A DNA stretch of 64,000 bases from Rhodocyclales bacterium (lineage in GTDB: Bacteria > Pseudomonadota > Gammaproteobacteria > Burkholderiales > Rhodocyclaceae). The notes below the pieces were generated by a model. It ran no database searches and was not told where the DNA came from. It worked only from the letters and a program-made list of their open reading frames with translations. Below, in pieces: positions 42,241 to 51,922 of this stretch. Made by a program: the position numbers and the translations under genes. Numbering within the stretch: the first letter of the stretch is position 1; each line of letters opens with the position of its first letter. The DNA lies in assembly GCA_016215645.1 (NCBI GenBank), contig JACRIX010000066.1, positions 1 through 64,000 on the forward strand. The letters run 5' to 3'.

Positions 42241-44124
42241 TCAGGCGGCTTGTTCCTGCGGGAAGAGGAAGGCCGAGCGGGGCACGCCATGTCCCGGGCG
42301 GCTCATGCTGAAGAGTTCCTTCATGTCGAGGATCAGCACGATCTTGCCGTTCGACAAGGTGGTGACGCCGGAGACCCCCTTGGGCCGGAAATCATCCAGT
42401 GACTTGACCACCGCGTCCTCGCGTCCCATGAAGCCGTCGATGGCGAGAATGAAGGACGACTGGCCGATGCCCTGCATCAGGACGCCGAATTTCGGCGGGC
42501 GCTCCGCAGTCCAGCCCAGCAGGTGGTTCAAGGGGTACATCGGCATGACCTCGCCGCGCACCACCATGGTGGCGCGACCACCGATTTCCTGGATCGCCGA
42601 AAGCTGGATCGGGATGATTTCGCGCACCATGGACAGGGGTACGGCGAAGGGCTGTCCGCCCAGCTGTACCAGCAGCACGGGCAGGATGGCCAGGGTCAGG
42701 GGCAGCGAGATGACGAAGGTGGAGCCTCGCCCCAGGGTGGAGCGGATGTCGATGCTGCCCTTCAGTTTCTGGATGTTGGTTTTCACTACATCCATGCCGA
42801 CGCCGCGGCCGGAAACATCCGAGGCCACGTCCTTGGTCGAAAAGCCCGGCAGCATCACCAGCTCGAAGCTCTGCCGTTCATCCATGGCGTTGGCCTGCTC
42901 CATGGTGATCAGGCCCTTTTCGAGCGCCTTGCCGCGCAATTTTTCGGCGTTCATGCCGCGACCGTCGTCGTTGATAAGGATCACGATGTGATCGCCTTCC
43001 TGACGGGCTTCGAGGCGCACGTGCGACTTTTCCGGCTTGCCGGCGGCGCGCCGTTCCTCGGGCGATTCGACGCCATGATCGACGGCATTGCGGATCAGGT
43101 GGATGATCGGGTCGCCCAGGTCCTCGATCATGGTCTTGTCGATCTCGGTGTCTTCGCCCACCAGTTCGAGCTCGACGTCCTTGCCCAGGCTGCGGGCGAG
43201 GTCGCGGGCGATTCGCGGGTATTTCTGGAACAGGCGTCCGATCGGCTGCATGCGGGTCTTCATGACCGCGTTCTGCATGTCGGAGACCAGCAGATCGAGC
43301 TGGCTGACCGCCTGGTCGAGGGCGTGCAGGGTTTCGGTATCGGTATGGCCGTTGAGAATCTCGGAGCGCAGGGCGTTGAGGCGGTTCTTGGTCAGTCCGA
43401 TCTCGCCGGAAAGATTCAGCACCTGGTCGAGGCGCGAGGTGTCCACGCGAATCGAGCTGTCGCGCGCCTTTTCGCTGTCGCGACGGCCAACCGGTGCTGC
43501 CGCACCCGGCTTGTCGGTGGCGCGACGACCAATGGCGGCGGCAATTACCTGTTCCGGCTTGGCACCGGTGAGATCGTGGCTGATCGGCTGGACGGCGGTA
43601 GTTGCCCTGGTCAAGTTGCTTGGCGTGGCAATGGCCTGGAACATCGCATTCCAGTCGGGGCCGACGGTCGGCACCGGCGCGGCGGCGGCTGGCACGGCCG
43701 CGACCGGCACGGCGGGTTTGGTGACAGTCGCTTCGCCGACCAGGACCTGCCTGAGCGCGGCAATCACCGCGGGATCGGCGGCGCCGGGTTGCATGCCGCG
43801 TTCAAGGGTGTCGAACATGCTGCGCACACCCGCCGTGGCGGACATGATGACGTCCATGATTTCCGGCGTCAGGGTCATCTGGTTGTTGCGCAGCTTGTCG
43901 AACAGGTTTTCCGTCAGATGGCACAGGGTCACGAGTTCCGTGGCATTGAGGAAACCGGCCCCGCCCTTGATGGTGTGGAAGCCGCGAAAGATTTCGTTCA
44001 GCAGTTTGTGGTCGCCGGGGCTCTGTTCCAGGTCGACGAGCTTGTTATCGACGCCGGCAAGGAGCTCACCCGCCTCGACGAGGAAATCCTGCAACAGGTC
44101 TTCCATTCCCTCAAAAGCGCTCAT
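42241..44124 (-). CDS. cheA: Chemotaxis histidine kinase CheA
   Basis: 627 residues. P1 HPt domain (about 1-110; His50 in IFRGFHTIKGGAGF), a Pro/Ala linker (130-215) in place of a recognisable CheY/CheB-binding P2 domain, P3 dimerisation (225-290), P4 ATPase (300-478; HLIRNAVDHGVESPEERRAAGK, NDDGRGMN, GRGVGMDVVK) and CheW-like P5 (480-625). It sits after cheZ in the cheR-...-cheA operon. A second cheA is cut by the right window edge. Confidence 0.95.
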   Translation of the reverse strand: MSAFEGMEDLLQDFLVEAGELLAGVDNKLVDLEQSPGDHKLLNEIFRGFHTIKGGAGFLNATELVTLCHLTENLFDKLRNNQMTLTPEIMDVIMSATAGVRSMFDTLERGMQPGAADPAVIAALRQVLVGEATVTKPAVPVAAVPAAAAPVPTVGPDWNAMFQAIATPSNLTRATTAVQPISHDLTGAKPEQVIAAAIGRRATDKPGAAAPVGRRDSEKARDSSIRVDTSRLDQVLNLSGEIGLTKNRLNALRSEILNGHTDTETLHALDQAVSQLDLLVSDMQNAVMKTRMQPIGRLFQKYPRIARDLARSLGKDVELELVGEDTEIDKTMIEDLGDPIIHLIRNAVDHGVESPEERRAAGKPEKSHVRLEARQEGDHIVILINDDGRGMNAEKLRGKALEKGLITMEQANAMDERQSFELVMLPGFSTKDVASDVSGRGVGMDVVKTNIQKLKGSIDIRSTLGRGSTFVISLPLTLAILPVLLVQLGGQPFAVPLSMVREIIPIQLSAIQEIGGRATMVVRGEVMPMYPLNHLLGWTAERPPKFGVLMQGIGQSSFILAIDGFMGREDAVVKSLDDFRPKGVSGVTTLSNGKIVLILDMKELFSMSRPGHGVPRSAFLFPQEQAA

Positions 44125-44150
44125 GGCATGCTCCTTGGTGGACTCATGGC

Positions 44151-45071
44151 TCAGAAGCCCAGGCTTTCCAGCAGGTCATCGACCTGCGTCTGGTTGGCGA
44201 CCACGTCGTGGCCGGCGGTGCCGCCGATGACCGGGCCGTTGAGCAGGCCACCGGGGGCTTCCGCCTTGCGTTCGGCCGGCATGGCCTCCAGCAGCACGGC
44301 GAGCAACTGCGATTCGAGTCCCTGCACCAGTTCGACGATCTTCTTGATCACCTGCCCGGTCAGGTCCTGAAAGTCCTGGGCCAGGATGATTTCCATGAGT
44401 TGGTCGTTGGTCAGCGTGAGTTGTCCGGGGGCTTCGGAGAAATAGCCGCGGGTATCGTTGGCCAGTTGCTTGAACTCGTCGACCGACAGCTGGTTGGCGT
44501 ACATGCTGTCCCAGCGCTGCGACAGCGCTTTGGAGCGGGTGATCAGACCGTCCTGGATCGGCTTGGCGATGTCGGTGGCATTGAGCACCCGCGAGGCGGC
44601 CTGCTCGGTCATCCTGGCGATGTAGGCCAGGCGGTCGCGGGCATCGGGGATCTGGCGCGCCGAATCCTCGATCAGCTTGTCCATCCCCAGGCCGCGCAGG
44701 CTGTCGTGCAACTGCCGCGCCAGGTTGCCGAGGCGGTTGAAGACCACCTCCGGGTCGTTACTCCCGGGAGTCGGCGCTGGCGACACGGCGATTGCGGGCG
44801 CTGCCGCCCGGCTGACGCTGTCGAACAAGGCCTGCAGCTCGTCGTTATCCCCTGCGGACGGGTTCGCCGCAGGCGCGGCAGCCGGGGGCGGTGCGAGGGT
44901 GGCCGCCACGCTGTCGAACAAGGCCTGCAAATCATCGGAATCACCTGCCGTATCAATGGCTGGTGCGGGAATTGGCCTGGCGGCCGGCGCGGCCGTGGCG
45001 GCGACACTGTCGAACAGGGCTTGCAGGTCGTCGGAGTCCTGGCCGTCGTCGTGCGTGCTGGGAAGGGTCAT
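44151..45071 (-). CDS. cheZ: Protein phosphatase CheZ with triplicated N-terminal motif
   Basis: 306 residues against a usual 210-220. The C-terminal two-thirds is ordinary CheZ: four-helix bundle with catalytic region ILAQDFQDLTGQVIKKIVELVQGLE and the CheY-binding tail QTQVDDLLESLGF. The first about 90 residues instead hold three near-identical units of D-[DE]-L-Q-A-L-F-D-S-V (residues about 14-25, 44-55, 74-85) spaced by Ala/Pro linkers. Each unit resembles the CheY-binding tail in pattern. CheZ dephosphorylates CheY-P at the receptor or pole. Confidence 0.93.
   Translation of the reverse strand: MTLPSTHDDGQDSDDLQALFDSVAATAAPAARPIPAPAIDTAGDSDDLQALFDSVAATLAPPPAAAPAANPSAGDNDELQALFDSVSRAAAPAIAVSPAPTPGSNDPEVVFNRLGNLARQLHDSLRGLGMDKLIEDSARQIPDARDRLAYIARMTEQAASRVLNATDIAKPIQDGLITRSKALSQRWDSMYANQLSVDEFKQLANDTRGYFSEAPGQLTLTNDQLMEIILAQDFQDLTGQVIKKIVELVQGLESQLLAVLLEAMPAERKAEAPGGLLNGPVIGGTAGHDVVANQTQVDDLLESLGF
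44765..44794 (-). repeat. Dispersed 30-bp repeat, copy 7 (cheZ linker)
   Basis: Reverse complement reads CAATCGCCGTGTCGC then CAGCGCCGACTCCCG; it encodes AIAVSPAPTPG after the third cheZ unit. Confidence 0.72.
44818..45040 (-). repeat. Three direct repeats of about 33 bp in the 5' part of cheZ
   Basis: Units at about 44818-44850, 44908-44943 and 45004-45040 share TGTCGAACAAGGCCTGCA plus a variable GTCGTC stretch (plus-strand reading). They are spaced 90-95 bp apart and encode the three LQALFDSV motifs. Confidence 0.8.
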
Positions 45072-45142
45072 CGGTGCACTTTCAGGGGGTGGGTCCGGGC
45101 AGGGGGTTCCATGATGGCGGCGTGGCGGCTGTTTGCGGTCGA

Positions 45143-45544
45143 TCAGGCCGACCAGCCCAGCTTCTCGAAGATCTTGGCCAGCTTCTCGCCCAGGGTGGCG
45201 GCGGTGAAGGGCTTGACGATGTAGCCCGAGGCGCCGGCCTGGGCGGCCATGATGATGTTCTCGCGCTTGGCTTCGGCGGTGATCATCAGCACCGGCAGAT
45301 CCCTCAGCGTCGGGTCGGCGCGAATTGCCTGCAGCAGGGCCAGGCCATCCATATTGGGCATGTTCCAGTCGGTGACGACGAAATCGACGCCGCCGGCCTT
45401 GAGGATTTGCAGTGCCACGGCGCCGTCCTCGGCTTCTTCGGCATTGGTATAGCCCAGTTCCTTGAGCAGGTTGCGCACAATGCGGCGCATGGTCGAAAAG
45501 TCGTCGACCACGAGAAATTTGAGTTTTGTAGGGTCAATTGCCAT
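45143..45544 (-). CDS. cheY: Chemotaxis response regulator CheY
   Basis: 133 residues from ATG 45544. Canonical Che[23 protein letters not shown], phospho-acceptor Asp59 ([12 protein letters not shown]), Thr of [12 protein letters not shown] and Lys of [11 protein letters not shown]. It should bind FliM's N-terminal segment (20822 end) when phosphorylated by CheA. The start overlaps the cheV 3' end by 11 bp. Confidence 0.97.
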   Translation of the reverse strand: MAIDPTKLKFLVVDDFSTMRRIVRNLLKELGYTNAEEAEDGAVALQILKAGGVDFVVTDWNMPNMDGLALLQAIRADPTLRDLPVLMITAEAKRENIIMAAQAGASGYIVKPFTAATLGEKLAKIFEKLGWSA

Positions 45545-47507
45545 GGTGGGGGGTCTCCTGGTTCCGGGTCGTTGCATGCCGACTCAATTGTGCACGCAAA
45601 GTCTGTGACAGCGCGTCGGCATCGAACTTGGCCACGTAGGCATCGACGCCGACGCTGTGACCCATGGCATGGTTGGCCTGGGAGGAAAGCGAGGAGTGCA
45701 TGACCACGGGAATGCCGTCAAAGCGCTTGTCCGACTTTATGTTGCGGGTGAGCACGTAGCCGTCCATCTCCGGCATTTCAGCGTCAACCAGGATCAGGTC
45801 GAGGTCGTGATGAATCGAGTGGCCGGTTTGCTGGGCGCGGGCCGCCATCCCCGAGAGCCGGGTCCAGGCTTCCATGCCGTTCTGCGCGAACTTGTGATTG
45901 ACCGCCAGCTTGTCCAGTACCTCGGCAATTTTCCGGCGGGCCACCATGGAATCGTCGACGAAGAATACATTCATGGTTTCGCCGTCGCTGATCTGCTCGA
46001 TCGGGCCGATTTCGGCGTCGCCAAAGGTATTCGCCAGGATCTGCTCGACATCGAGAATCGAGACCAGGCGGCCGTCGCCGAGTTCGGTTACGGCGGAAAT
46101 GTAGGTATTGGTGCCGCCAGCCAGGCCTTCCGGGGCGCGCACTTTTTCCCAGTCGACGCGGATGATGTGATCCACTTCGTGCACCAGGAAGCCGAGATTG
46201 CGCTTGCTGTACTCGGCAACCATCATCGCGTTGCCGCGGCCCGGCGGCGCGTCGTGGAGCTTCATGACGGTCGCCAGCGAGAGTACCGGGATCACGTCGC
46301 CGCGCAGGCTGATCAGGCCCTCGACGCCTTCGGGCATGTTCGGCGTGCGCGTGATGTCGGGTGTCTCGGTGACTTCCCGGACCTTGAAGACGTTGATGCC
46401 GAACAATTCATGGGTGCCCAGCGAGAACAGCAGGATCTCCATGCGATTCGAGCCGGCGAGGCGGGTCCGTGCGTCGACGCTGTCGAGCAGGGAAGGTGGC
46501 GCGGTGCTTACCAGCGCACCACCGGACATGGTCGGTACTGCGCTTGCCTGGGTATCCGGCAGCTTGCCCACCAGCAGTCGAACCAGGGCCTCGGACAGTC
46601 GTTGCGGCTCGAATTTGGGAATGTATTCGTCGACCCCGACCGACTGTCCGAGCTGCCGATTGGACGCCGAGGACAGCGAGGAATGCATCAGCACCGGAAG
46701 GCCGTTGAAACGCGGGTCGCCCTTGATCGAGCGGGTCAATAGATAGCCGTCCATTTCAGGCATTTCGACGTCGGTGAGGATCACCTGGACGAAATCGCGC
46801 ACCGGCCGTCCGCAGCGTTCGGCATGCTCGGCGATGCGCCGCAATTCGTCCCAGGCGGCGCGGCCATTGACGGCGCCGACCGAGCGCACGCCCATGGCAT
46901 CCAGGGTGCGCTGGATCTGGCCGCGTGCCACCGAGGAATCGTCGGCATACAGCACCATCAGGTCCTGCCGATTCAGCGGCGGAATGTTCGAGAACAGCAT
47001 GCTGTCGTCCGGTTTGACGGTTTCGGCGAGGATGCGCTCGACATCGAGCAACATCACCAGACGCCCGTCCTCCAGTTCGGTGACCGCCGTCACCAGGCCG
47101 CCAAGCTTGTTGCTGAGCATTTCCGGGGGCACCCGCATCTGCGCCCAATCAACCCGCAGGATGGTGTCCACCGCCTCGACCAGGAAGCCTTGGGTATGGT
47201 GGTTGTACTCGGTGACAATCATGATCTTGCGCTGCGAATCGGTGGGCACGCCGACGTAGTCGCCGAGGTCCACCACCGGCACCAGCGCTCCGCGCAGGCT
47301 GACCATGCCCTTGACCGCGGCGTTCATTTCCGGCGCCGCCGTGATCGTCGGCGTATTCATCACCTCGCGTACCTTGAACACATTGATGCCGAAGGTTTCG
47401 CAACGCCCGGTGCGGGCATCGGTGCCCAGCGAAAACAGCAGGATTTCGAGCTTGTTGGTGCCGGCGAGCCGGGTGCGGGCGTCGACGTTCTTGAGCAGTT
47501 CGGACAT
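45534..47507 (-). CDS. cheV: Tandem CheV-CheV fusion (CheW-REC-CheW-REC)
   Basis: 657 residues, about twice the usual CheV length (about 300-320). Copy 1: CheW-like domain (about 8-165) and receiver (about 184-315; Asp246 in [13 protein letters not shown]). Copy 2: CheW-like (about 344-495) and receiver (about 513-645; Asp575 in [13 protein letters not shown]). Both receivers keep the acidic pair, the acceptor Asp, MHSSLSS and the Lys of the last strand. Copy 1 has a small insertion ([10 protein letters not shown]) before FGINVFK. CheV couples receptors to CheA and is itself phosphorylated. The frame is continuous, with no internal stop, so this is a true fusion in this sequence. Confidence 0.93.
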   Translation of the reverse strand: MSELLKNVDARTRLAGTNKLEILLFSLGTDARTGRCETFGINVFKVREVMNTPTITAAPEMNAAVKGMVSLRGALVPVVDLGDYVGVPTDSQRKIMIVTEYNHHTQGFLVEAVDTILRVDWAQMRVPPEMLSNKLGGLVTAVTELEDGRLVMLLDVERILAETVKPDDSMLFSNIPPLNRQDLMVLYADDSSVARGQIQRTLDAMGVRSVGAVNGRAAWDELRRIAEHAERCGRPVRDFVQVILTDVEMPEMDGYLLTRSIKGDPRFNGLPVLMHSSLSSASNRQLGQSVGVDEYIPKFEPQRLSEALVRLLVGKLPDTQASAVPTMSGGALVSTAPPSLLDSVDARTRLAGSNRMEILLFSLGTHELFGINVFKVREVTETPDITRTPNMPEGVEGLISLRGDVIPVLSLATVMKLHDAPPGRGNAMMVAEYSKRNLGFLVHEVDHIIRVDWEKVRAPEGLAGGTNTYISAVTELGDGRLVSILDVEQILANTFGDAEIGPIEQISDGETMNVFFVDDSMVARRKIAEVLDKLAVNHKFAQNGMEAWTRLSGMAARAQQTGHSIHHDLDLILVDAEMPEMDGYVLTRNIKSDKRFDGIPVVMHSSLSSQANHAMGHSVGVDAYVAKFDADALSQTLRAQLSRHATTRNQETPHHGN

Positions 47508-47544
47508 GGTCAGGTCCCTCGGTGGTTCGCGCGGGCCGTGGCCG

Positions 47545-48435
47545 TCATGCGCGGAGTGCCTCGATCAGCGAGTCGACTTCGGCTTTCGACTCGGCGAGGA
47601 TGCTGCTCAGGGTCTCGTCATCCAGGGCCAGGTCGATATCGACGGCGGTACCTTCACGGCCATTGCCGGCGAGTTGCGACAAGGGCGATTCGACGGGGGC
47701 AAGGTGATCGGCCAGCAGCAGGGTGTCGGCCAGGGATTGTGGCGGCATCGCCAGATAGCCTTCCCACATGCCTTCGATGGCGTCGACCACCGGAGCCGGA
47801 GCGCCAAGGTGCTTGAGCACGGCGCGACCGACGGCGGCCGCGCCGCCTTCCTCCCACGCCAGCAGGGTGCCGTGCGGGGATTCCAGCAGGCCGGGGTAGG
47901 CGCCGCTGCGGGCAATCAGGTAAAAGCCGCCGATCTCGTGGATGATGCCGGCGAAGAAGGCCGTGTCGGGATTGACCCTGGTGACACGACGGGCGATGAC
48001 CTGCGCCAGCGCAGCCACATGGGCGGTGTGTTCCCACAGTGCCATCGCCAGTTTGCGGTGGGCGGGTGTGGCGGACATGCTTCCCATCTGCCGCACGACG
48101 ACGGCAGCGGCCAGCACCCGCAAGGTGTTGAAGCCGAGGCGCGAGACCGCGCTGCGCACGTCAGCGACGGCCCGCCCGGAGCGGTTGTAGATCACCGAGT
48201 TGGCAACGGCGACGACACGTGCCGAGAGCAGCGGATCGGCGTGCACCAGTTTCGCCAGGGCGTCGATGGAGCAATCCGGATCGTCGATCAGGCGTTGCAC
48301 CTTGAGGGCAAGCTCCGCCGTGGTGGGAAACACCAGATTGCCGCTTTCGGCGGCGGCGGCAACGCTGGCGAGGATGGCATCCACGGCGGGCGGCTGAATG
48401 GCGGCGGAAGCGGGTGCGGATGTGCCTGTCGTCAT
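47545..48435 (-). CDS. HDOD domain signalling protein
   Basis: 296 residues from ATG 48435. An HDOD domain covers about 25-230 (LVFPTTAELALKVQRLIDDPDCSIDALAKLVHADPLLSARVVAVANSVIYNRSGRAVADVRSAVSRLGFNTLRVLAAAVVVRQM). HDOD lacks the catalytic HD metal set and serves as a protein-interaction or signalling module. The C-terminal tail (DETLSSILAESKAEVDSLIEAL) is acidic and helical. It is embedded between cheD and cheV with gaps of 11 and 37 bp. Confidence 0.9.
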   Translation of the reverse strand: MTTGTSAPASAAIQPPAVDAILASVAAAAESGNLVFPTTAELALKVQRLIDDPDCSIDALAKLVHADPLLSARVVAVANSVIYNRSGRAVADVRSAVSRLGFNTLRVLAAAVVVRQMGSMSATPAHRKLAMALWEHTAHVAALAQVIARRVTRVNPDTAFFAGIIHEIGGFYLIARSGAYPGLLESPHGTLLAWEEGGAAAVGRAVLKHLGAPAPVVDAIEGMWEGYLAMPPQSLADTLLLADHLAPVESPLSQLAGNGREGTAVDIDLALDDETLSSILAESKAEVDSLIEALRA

Positions 48436-48446
48436 GGTGGTCGTCC

Positions 48447-49040
48447 TCAGAAGAGTTCGATTTTCTTTTCGGCGCTTGGCCGGCTGGGTCGAATCAGCGT
48501 TTGTTCGTAGGCGCGCTCGGCGCTGACCACCTCCTGGACGCCGGGTTGGCTGATCGGCAGGCGACGGCAATAGGCGTCACCCGTGTCCGGGGTGAACAGC
48601 ACCTTGCGTGACCAGGCGCCGCCAAAATCCTGTGCCGCCAGCGGGATGCCCTCGCGCTCCAGCCACTCTTTGGCAAACTCCGCGTTGCGCTGGCCGATCG
48701 CCATCAGGATCGAGGTGACGATGGTGCCGCCGCCGAAGGCCTTGGCGACGATGCGCTGTTTGGCCGCCCCCTTGTTGAGCATGGTGTTGAGCAACACCTC
48801 CATCGAATAGTCGCCGGCCAGGATGACATCGGAGTCGTCGCTGGCGGTCTTGGCGCGGCTGGGCAGCAGGAAGTGATTCATGCCGGCGAGACGCAGCTTG
48901 GGGTCATACAGGCAGACCGCGACGCAGGAGCCGAGCAGGGTAGTGATCGGCCGTTCGAACTCGACCGCCCAGCCGCCCGGATTGATGTTGCGCGCCGCGC
49001 GTTCCAGCTCTTTCGGGTCGTGCGGCAACGGGCCTGGCAT
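48447..49040 (-). CDS. cheD: Chemoreceptor glutamine deamidase CheD
   Basis: 197 residues from ATG 49040; an upstream ATG at 49079 would overlap cheB and adds 13 weak residues. Deamidates selected receptor Gln residues. Catalytic Cys39 in TTLLGSCVAVCLYD, His56 in GMNHFLLP and the Thr of GGGTIVT motif are present. It acts with CheR and CheB, encoded immediately upstream. Confidence 0.94.
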   Translation of the reverse strand: MPGPLPHDPKELERAARNINPGGWAVEFERPITTLLGSCVAVCLYDPKLRLAGMNHFLLPSRAKTASDDSDVILAGDYSMEVLLNTMLNKGAAKQRIVAKAFGGGTIVTSILMAIGQRNAEFAKEWLEREGIPLAAQDFGGAWSRKVLFTPDTGDAYCRRLPISQPGVQEVVSAERAYEQTLIRPSRPSAEKKIELF

Positions 49041-49065
49041 GAGAGGTCTCCGGTTTCCTTGCGCG

Positions 49066-50145
49066 TCAGCCGTAGGCAACGATTTCGGCGGGAATGGCGT
49101 CGAGCGGTACCACGCGGTCTACGCCGCCGAGCTTGATTGCTTCCTTGGGCATGCCGAACACGACGCAGGTCGATTCATCCTCGGCAATGGTGCGGGCGCC
49201 GGCGTCGTGCATTTCCTTCATGCCGCGCGCGCCATCGTCGCCCATGCCGGTCATGATCACGCCCAGCGCGTTGCGTCCGGCGATCTGGGCCACCGAACGG
49301 AACAGCACATCGACCGAGGGCTTGTGCCGATTCACCAGCGGGCCGTCAGTGACTTCGACGAAATACTGTGCCCCGCTGCGGCGCAGCATCATGTGCCGAC
49401 CGCCCGGGGCGATCAGGGCGCGTCCGGGCAGGATGCGATCGCCGTTCCTGGCTTCGCGTACTTCCAGCTTGCACAGGCCATCGAGACGTTCGGCGAACAT
49501 CGCGGTGAATTTTTCCGGCATGTGCTGGACGATGACAATGCCGCTGCCGACGTTGGGCAGGCGTGTCAGCACCGCTTCCAGCGCCTGGGTGCCGCCGGTC
49601 GAGGTGCCGATCGCGACGACGCGATCGGTGGTCTCGGCCATGGCCCGGGTGCTTGCCGCCTGGGCGGCGAGCATGGCGTCGGCGGTCAGCTTGGGCGGCG
49701 GGACGCCGGCGGTGGCAGATCGCCGGTTCAGTTGCCCCATGTTGGCGTGGGCGGCGGCGCGCACGGCGCCAGCCAGATCGTCGCCCGAGTCCTGGAGGAA
49801 CTGCTTTACGCCCATCTTGGGCTTGGTAATGATGGCCAGCGCGCCGGCAGCCAGCGCGTCCATCGTCGCCGCAGCGCCTTTCTCGGCAAGTGAGGAGCAG
49901 ATGATGGTCGGCGTCGGTCGCTCGCTCATGATCTTCCTGAGGAAGGTCAGCCCGTCCATGCGTGGCATCTCGATGTCGATGACAAGCACGTCCGGCCACT
50001 GGGCTTTCATTTTGTCCAGGGCGTAAATCGGATCCGAGGCCACGCCGATGACTTCCATGTCGGCTTCGCGCTCGATGGTTGCGCGATTCACCTGCCGTAC
50101 CACGGCGGAATCGTCGACGATCATTACCTTGATCTTGTTGGCCAT
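49066..50145 (-). CDS. cheB: Protein-glutamate methylesterase CheB
   Basis: 359 residues: receiver (1-125; Asp57 in [12 protein letters not shown]) and methylesterase (about 170-355) with Ser182 (GTSTGG), His208 (VQHMP) and the Asp of TGMGDDGA. It removes methyl groups from receptors after phosphorylation by CheA. 2 bp from cheR and 25 bp from cheD. Confidence 0.97.
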   Translation of the reverse strand: MANKIKVMIVDDSAVVRQVNRATIEREADMEVIGVASDPIYALDKMKAQWPDVLVIDIEMPRMDGLTFLRKIMSERPTPTIICSSLAEKGAAATMDALAAGALAIITKPKMGVKQFLQDSGDDLAGAVRAAAHANMGQLNRRSATAGVPPPKLTADAMLAAQAASTRAMAETTDRVVAIGTSTGGTQALEAVLTRLPNVGSGIVIVQHMPEKFTAMFAERLDGLCKLEVREARNGDRILPGRALIAPGGRHMMLRRSGAQYFVEVTDGPLVNRHKPSVDVLFRSVAQIAGRNALGVIMTGMGDDGARGMKEMHDAGARTIAEDESTCVVFGMPKEAIKLGGVDRVVPLDAIPAEIVAYG

Positions 50146-50147
50146 GG

Positions 50148-50969
50148 TCAGGACGGAAGGCGATAAATGGTGGGCTTGACCGGTTTCAGGCGATCCGTCA
50201 GCCCGTTCAGGCTTTCGGAATGACCGACGATGAAATAGCCGCCGGGAAGCAGTTGTTCAACAAGGCGGCTGATGACCTGGCGCTTGGTTTCGGCATCGAA
50301 GTAGATCATCACGTTGCGCAGAAAAATCACGTCGAACCTGCCCAGGGATGGCAGCGTCTGATTCAGGTTGACCTGCAGGAAGCGTGTATGACGCTTGATC
50401 TCGGGCGCGACCATGAAGCTGCCCTCCTGGCTGCGCACGCCCTTCAGACAATATTTCTTGAGATAGGACTGGGGCAGGCCTCTGGTCCGATCCAGCCAGT
50501 ACAGGCCGCGTTCGGCGGTGGCCAGCACAGCGGTCGAAATGTCCGACCCGGTCACCTGCCAGGGTGAATCCAGTCCGAGGGTATCGGCCAGGACGAAGCT
50601 GAGGGTGTAGATTTCCTCGCCGGTCGAGGATGCCGCACTCCAGATGTTGACGGGCCGGGAAGACGGGTGGTTCGCCAGGATGACGTCCTTGAGGAAGTCG
50701 AAATGCGCTTCCTCGCGGAAGAAGTAGGTCTCGTTGGTGGTCAGCAGATCCACCATGGTCTGCAACTCGCCGGGCTCGCCGCCGCCTGAAACCAGACGGA
50801 AATACTCGCCAAAACTCGAAAGATTCAGATGCCGCAAGCGCTTGCCCAGACGTCCGGCAAGCAGGACCCGTTTTGAGTCGGCCAGGCTGATCCCGGCGAT
50901 CTTGTAGATCAGCCGCTGGAACTGGGCAAACTCGGCGGTGCTGATTTCAGCGTTTTCGTAGGCGGCCAT
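50148..50969 (-). CDS. cheR: Chemotaxis protein methyltransferase CheR
   Basis: 273 residues: N-terminal helical domain and SAM-dependent methyltransferase (about 90-270; [79 protein letters not shown]). First gene of the minus-strand che operon. Its upstream region (50970-51220) is AT-rich but I could not assign a promoter. Confidence 0.97.
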   Translation of the reverse strand: MAAYENAEISTAEFAQFQRLIYKIAGISLADSKRVLLAGRLGKRLRHLNLSSFGEYFRLVSGGGEPGELQTMVDLLTTNETYFFREEAHFDFLKDVILANHPSSRPVNIWSAASSTGEEIYTLSFVLADTLGLDSPWQVTGSDISTAVLATAERGLYWLDRTRGLPQSYLKKYCLKGVRSQEGSFMVAPEIKRHTRFLQVNLNQTLPSLGRFDVIFLRNVMIYFDAETKRQVISRLVEQLLPGGYFIVGHSESLNGLTDRLKPVKPTIYRLPS

Positions 50970-51108
50970 CGGTCTCGGGGTGGTCTGGAGCCATTGAAGT
51001 TTTTGACAATTTCGTCTCCCACGACGGCACCAAACGCAGCTACAATGCGGCTCAAATAAATAAAACGATTCAAAACCTTTCGGCTATCTTCTCAAAGCGA
51101 ACCTAGCT

Positions 51109-51152
51109 TGTGCATCCGGAAATTACGCTACAAACTGCGGTATCTACGTAGG
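51109..51152 (+). repeat. 44-bp intergenic repeat, copy C (upstream of the FixJ-type regulator)
   Basis: Reads TGTGCATCCGGAAATTACGC, then TACAAACTGCGGTATCTACG, then TAGG. It ends 68 bp before the regulator's ATG, with the palindrome CTACGTAG at 51144-51151. Confidence 0.7.
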
Positions 51153-51220
51153 TTTGCACGGTGACGCGTGACATGCAGCATAGAGTTTCCGCCACAAGGC
51201 TTTAAGGATTCGGCCCAGCG

Positions 51221-51889
51221 ATGCAGACCAAGAAACCCAGCCGCCCACAACCGAAGGTTTATCTCATTGATGACGATCCGGTCATCACCTTCCTTCTGGT
51301 CGACCTCGTCGAGTCCGTGGCCTTGCCCTATGCGGTGTTCAACGACGCGCAAAGTTTCCTCAAGCAGGATCTGACCGAGCTAGCCGGGTGTATCGTCACC
51401 GACGTGCGCATGCCGGGAATGAGCGGCCTCGAACTCCAGGATGAGTTGCGCCATCAGGGCATCGATCTGCCGATCATTTTCATTTCCAGTTATGCGGAAG
51501 TCCCCTCGGTGGTACGCGCCATGCGTGGCGGAGCGCTGGATTTCTTCCAGAAGCCATTTTCCACCCAGCGTTTGCTGGATCGCATCCAGGACGGCCTGCG
51601 CATTGACAAGCAGCGCTCTGAAATGCAGGCCCGCAGCCGTGATATCGGGGAGCGCATGGCCTTGCTCACGCCGCGCGAACGTGAGGTTCTCGAAGGCGTA
51701 TTCGAAGGCAAGCTGACCAAGGTCATCGCCCACGAACTTGGCATCAGCCAGCGTACCGCCGAGACCTATCGGCACCTGATCATGCAAAAGCTCCAGGCCG
51801 GTTCGATCGCCGAACTGGTACGCCTGACCATGGAATTCATGCCGGGCAGCAGCCTGGCTGCCAAGAACCTTCCGGAAAAAGAGGGCTGA
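51221..51889 (+). CDS. FixJ/LuxR-family response regulator
   Basis: 222 residues: receiver (about 12-128; Asp61 in CIVTDVRMPGMSG, Lys of FQKPF) and LuxR-type HTH (about 150-210; LTPREREVLEGVFEGKLTKVIAHELGISQRTAETYRHLIMQKLQ). DNA-binding transcriptional regulator. It converges on the hybrid kinase gene (34 bp between ends), which may be its partner. A 44-bp repeat with a CTACGTAG palindrome sits upstream and could be its operator (inference). Confidence 0.93.
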   Translation: MQTKKPSRPQPKVYLIDDDPVITFLLVDLVESVALPYAVFNDAQSFLKQDLTELAGCIVTDVRMPGMSGLELQDELRHQGIDLPIIFISSYAEVPSVVRAMRGGALDFFQKPFSTQRLLDRIQDGLRIDKQRSEMQARSRDIGERMALLTPREREVLEGVFEGKLTKVIAHELGISQRTAETYRHLIMQKLQAGSIAELVRLTMEFMPGSSLAAKNLPEKEG

Positions 51890-51922
51890 CGGGGTTCAGG
51901 GCCTTGGGCGACGTGCCATGCG

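Noticed and set aside
51003-51046. Sigma-70 promoter TTGACA...TACAAT before the FixJ-type regulator
   Set aside because: The two hexamers are 32 bases apart, far from the 16-18 required.
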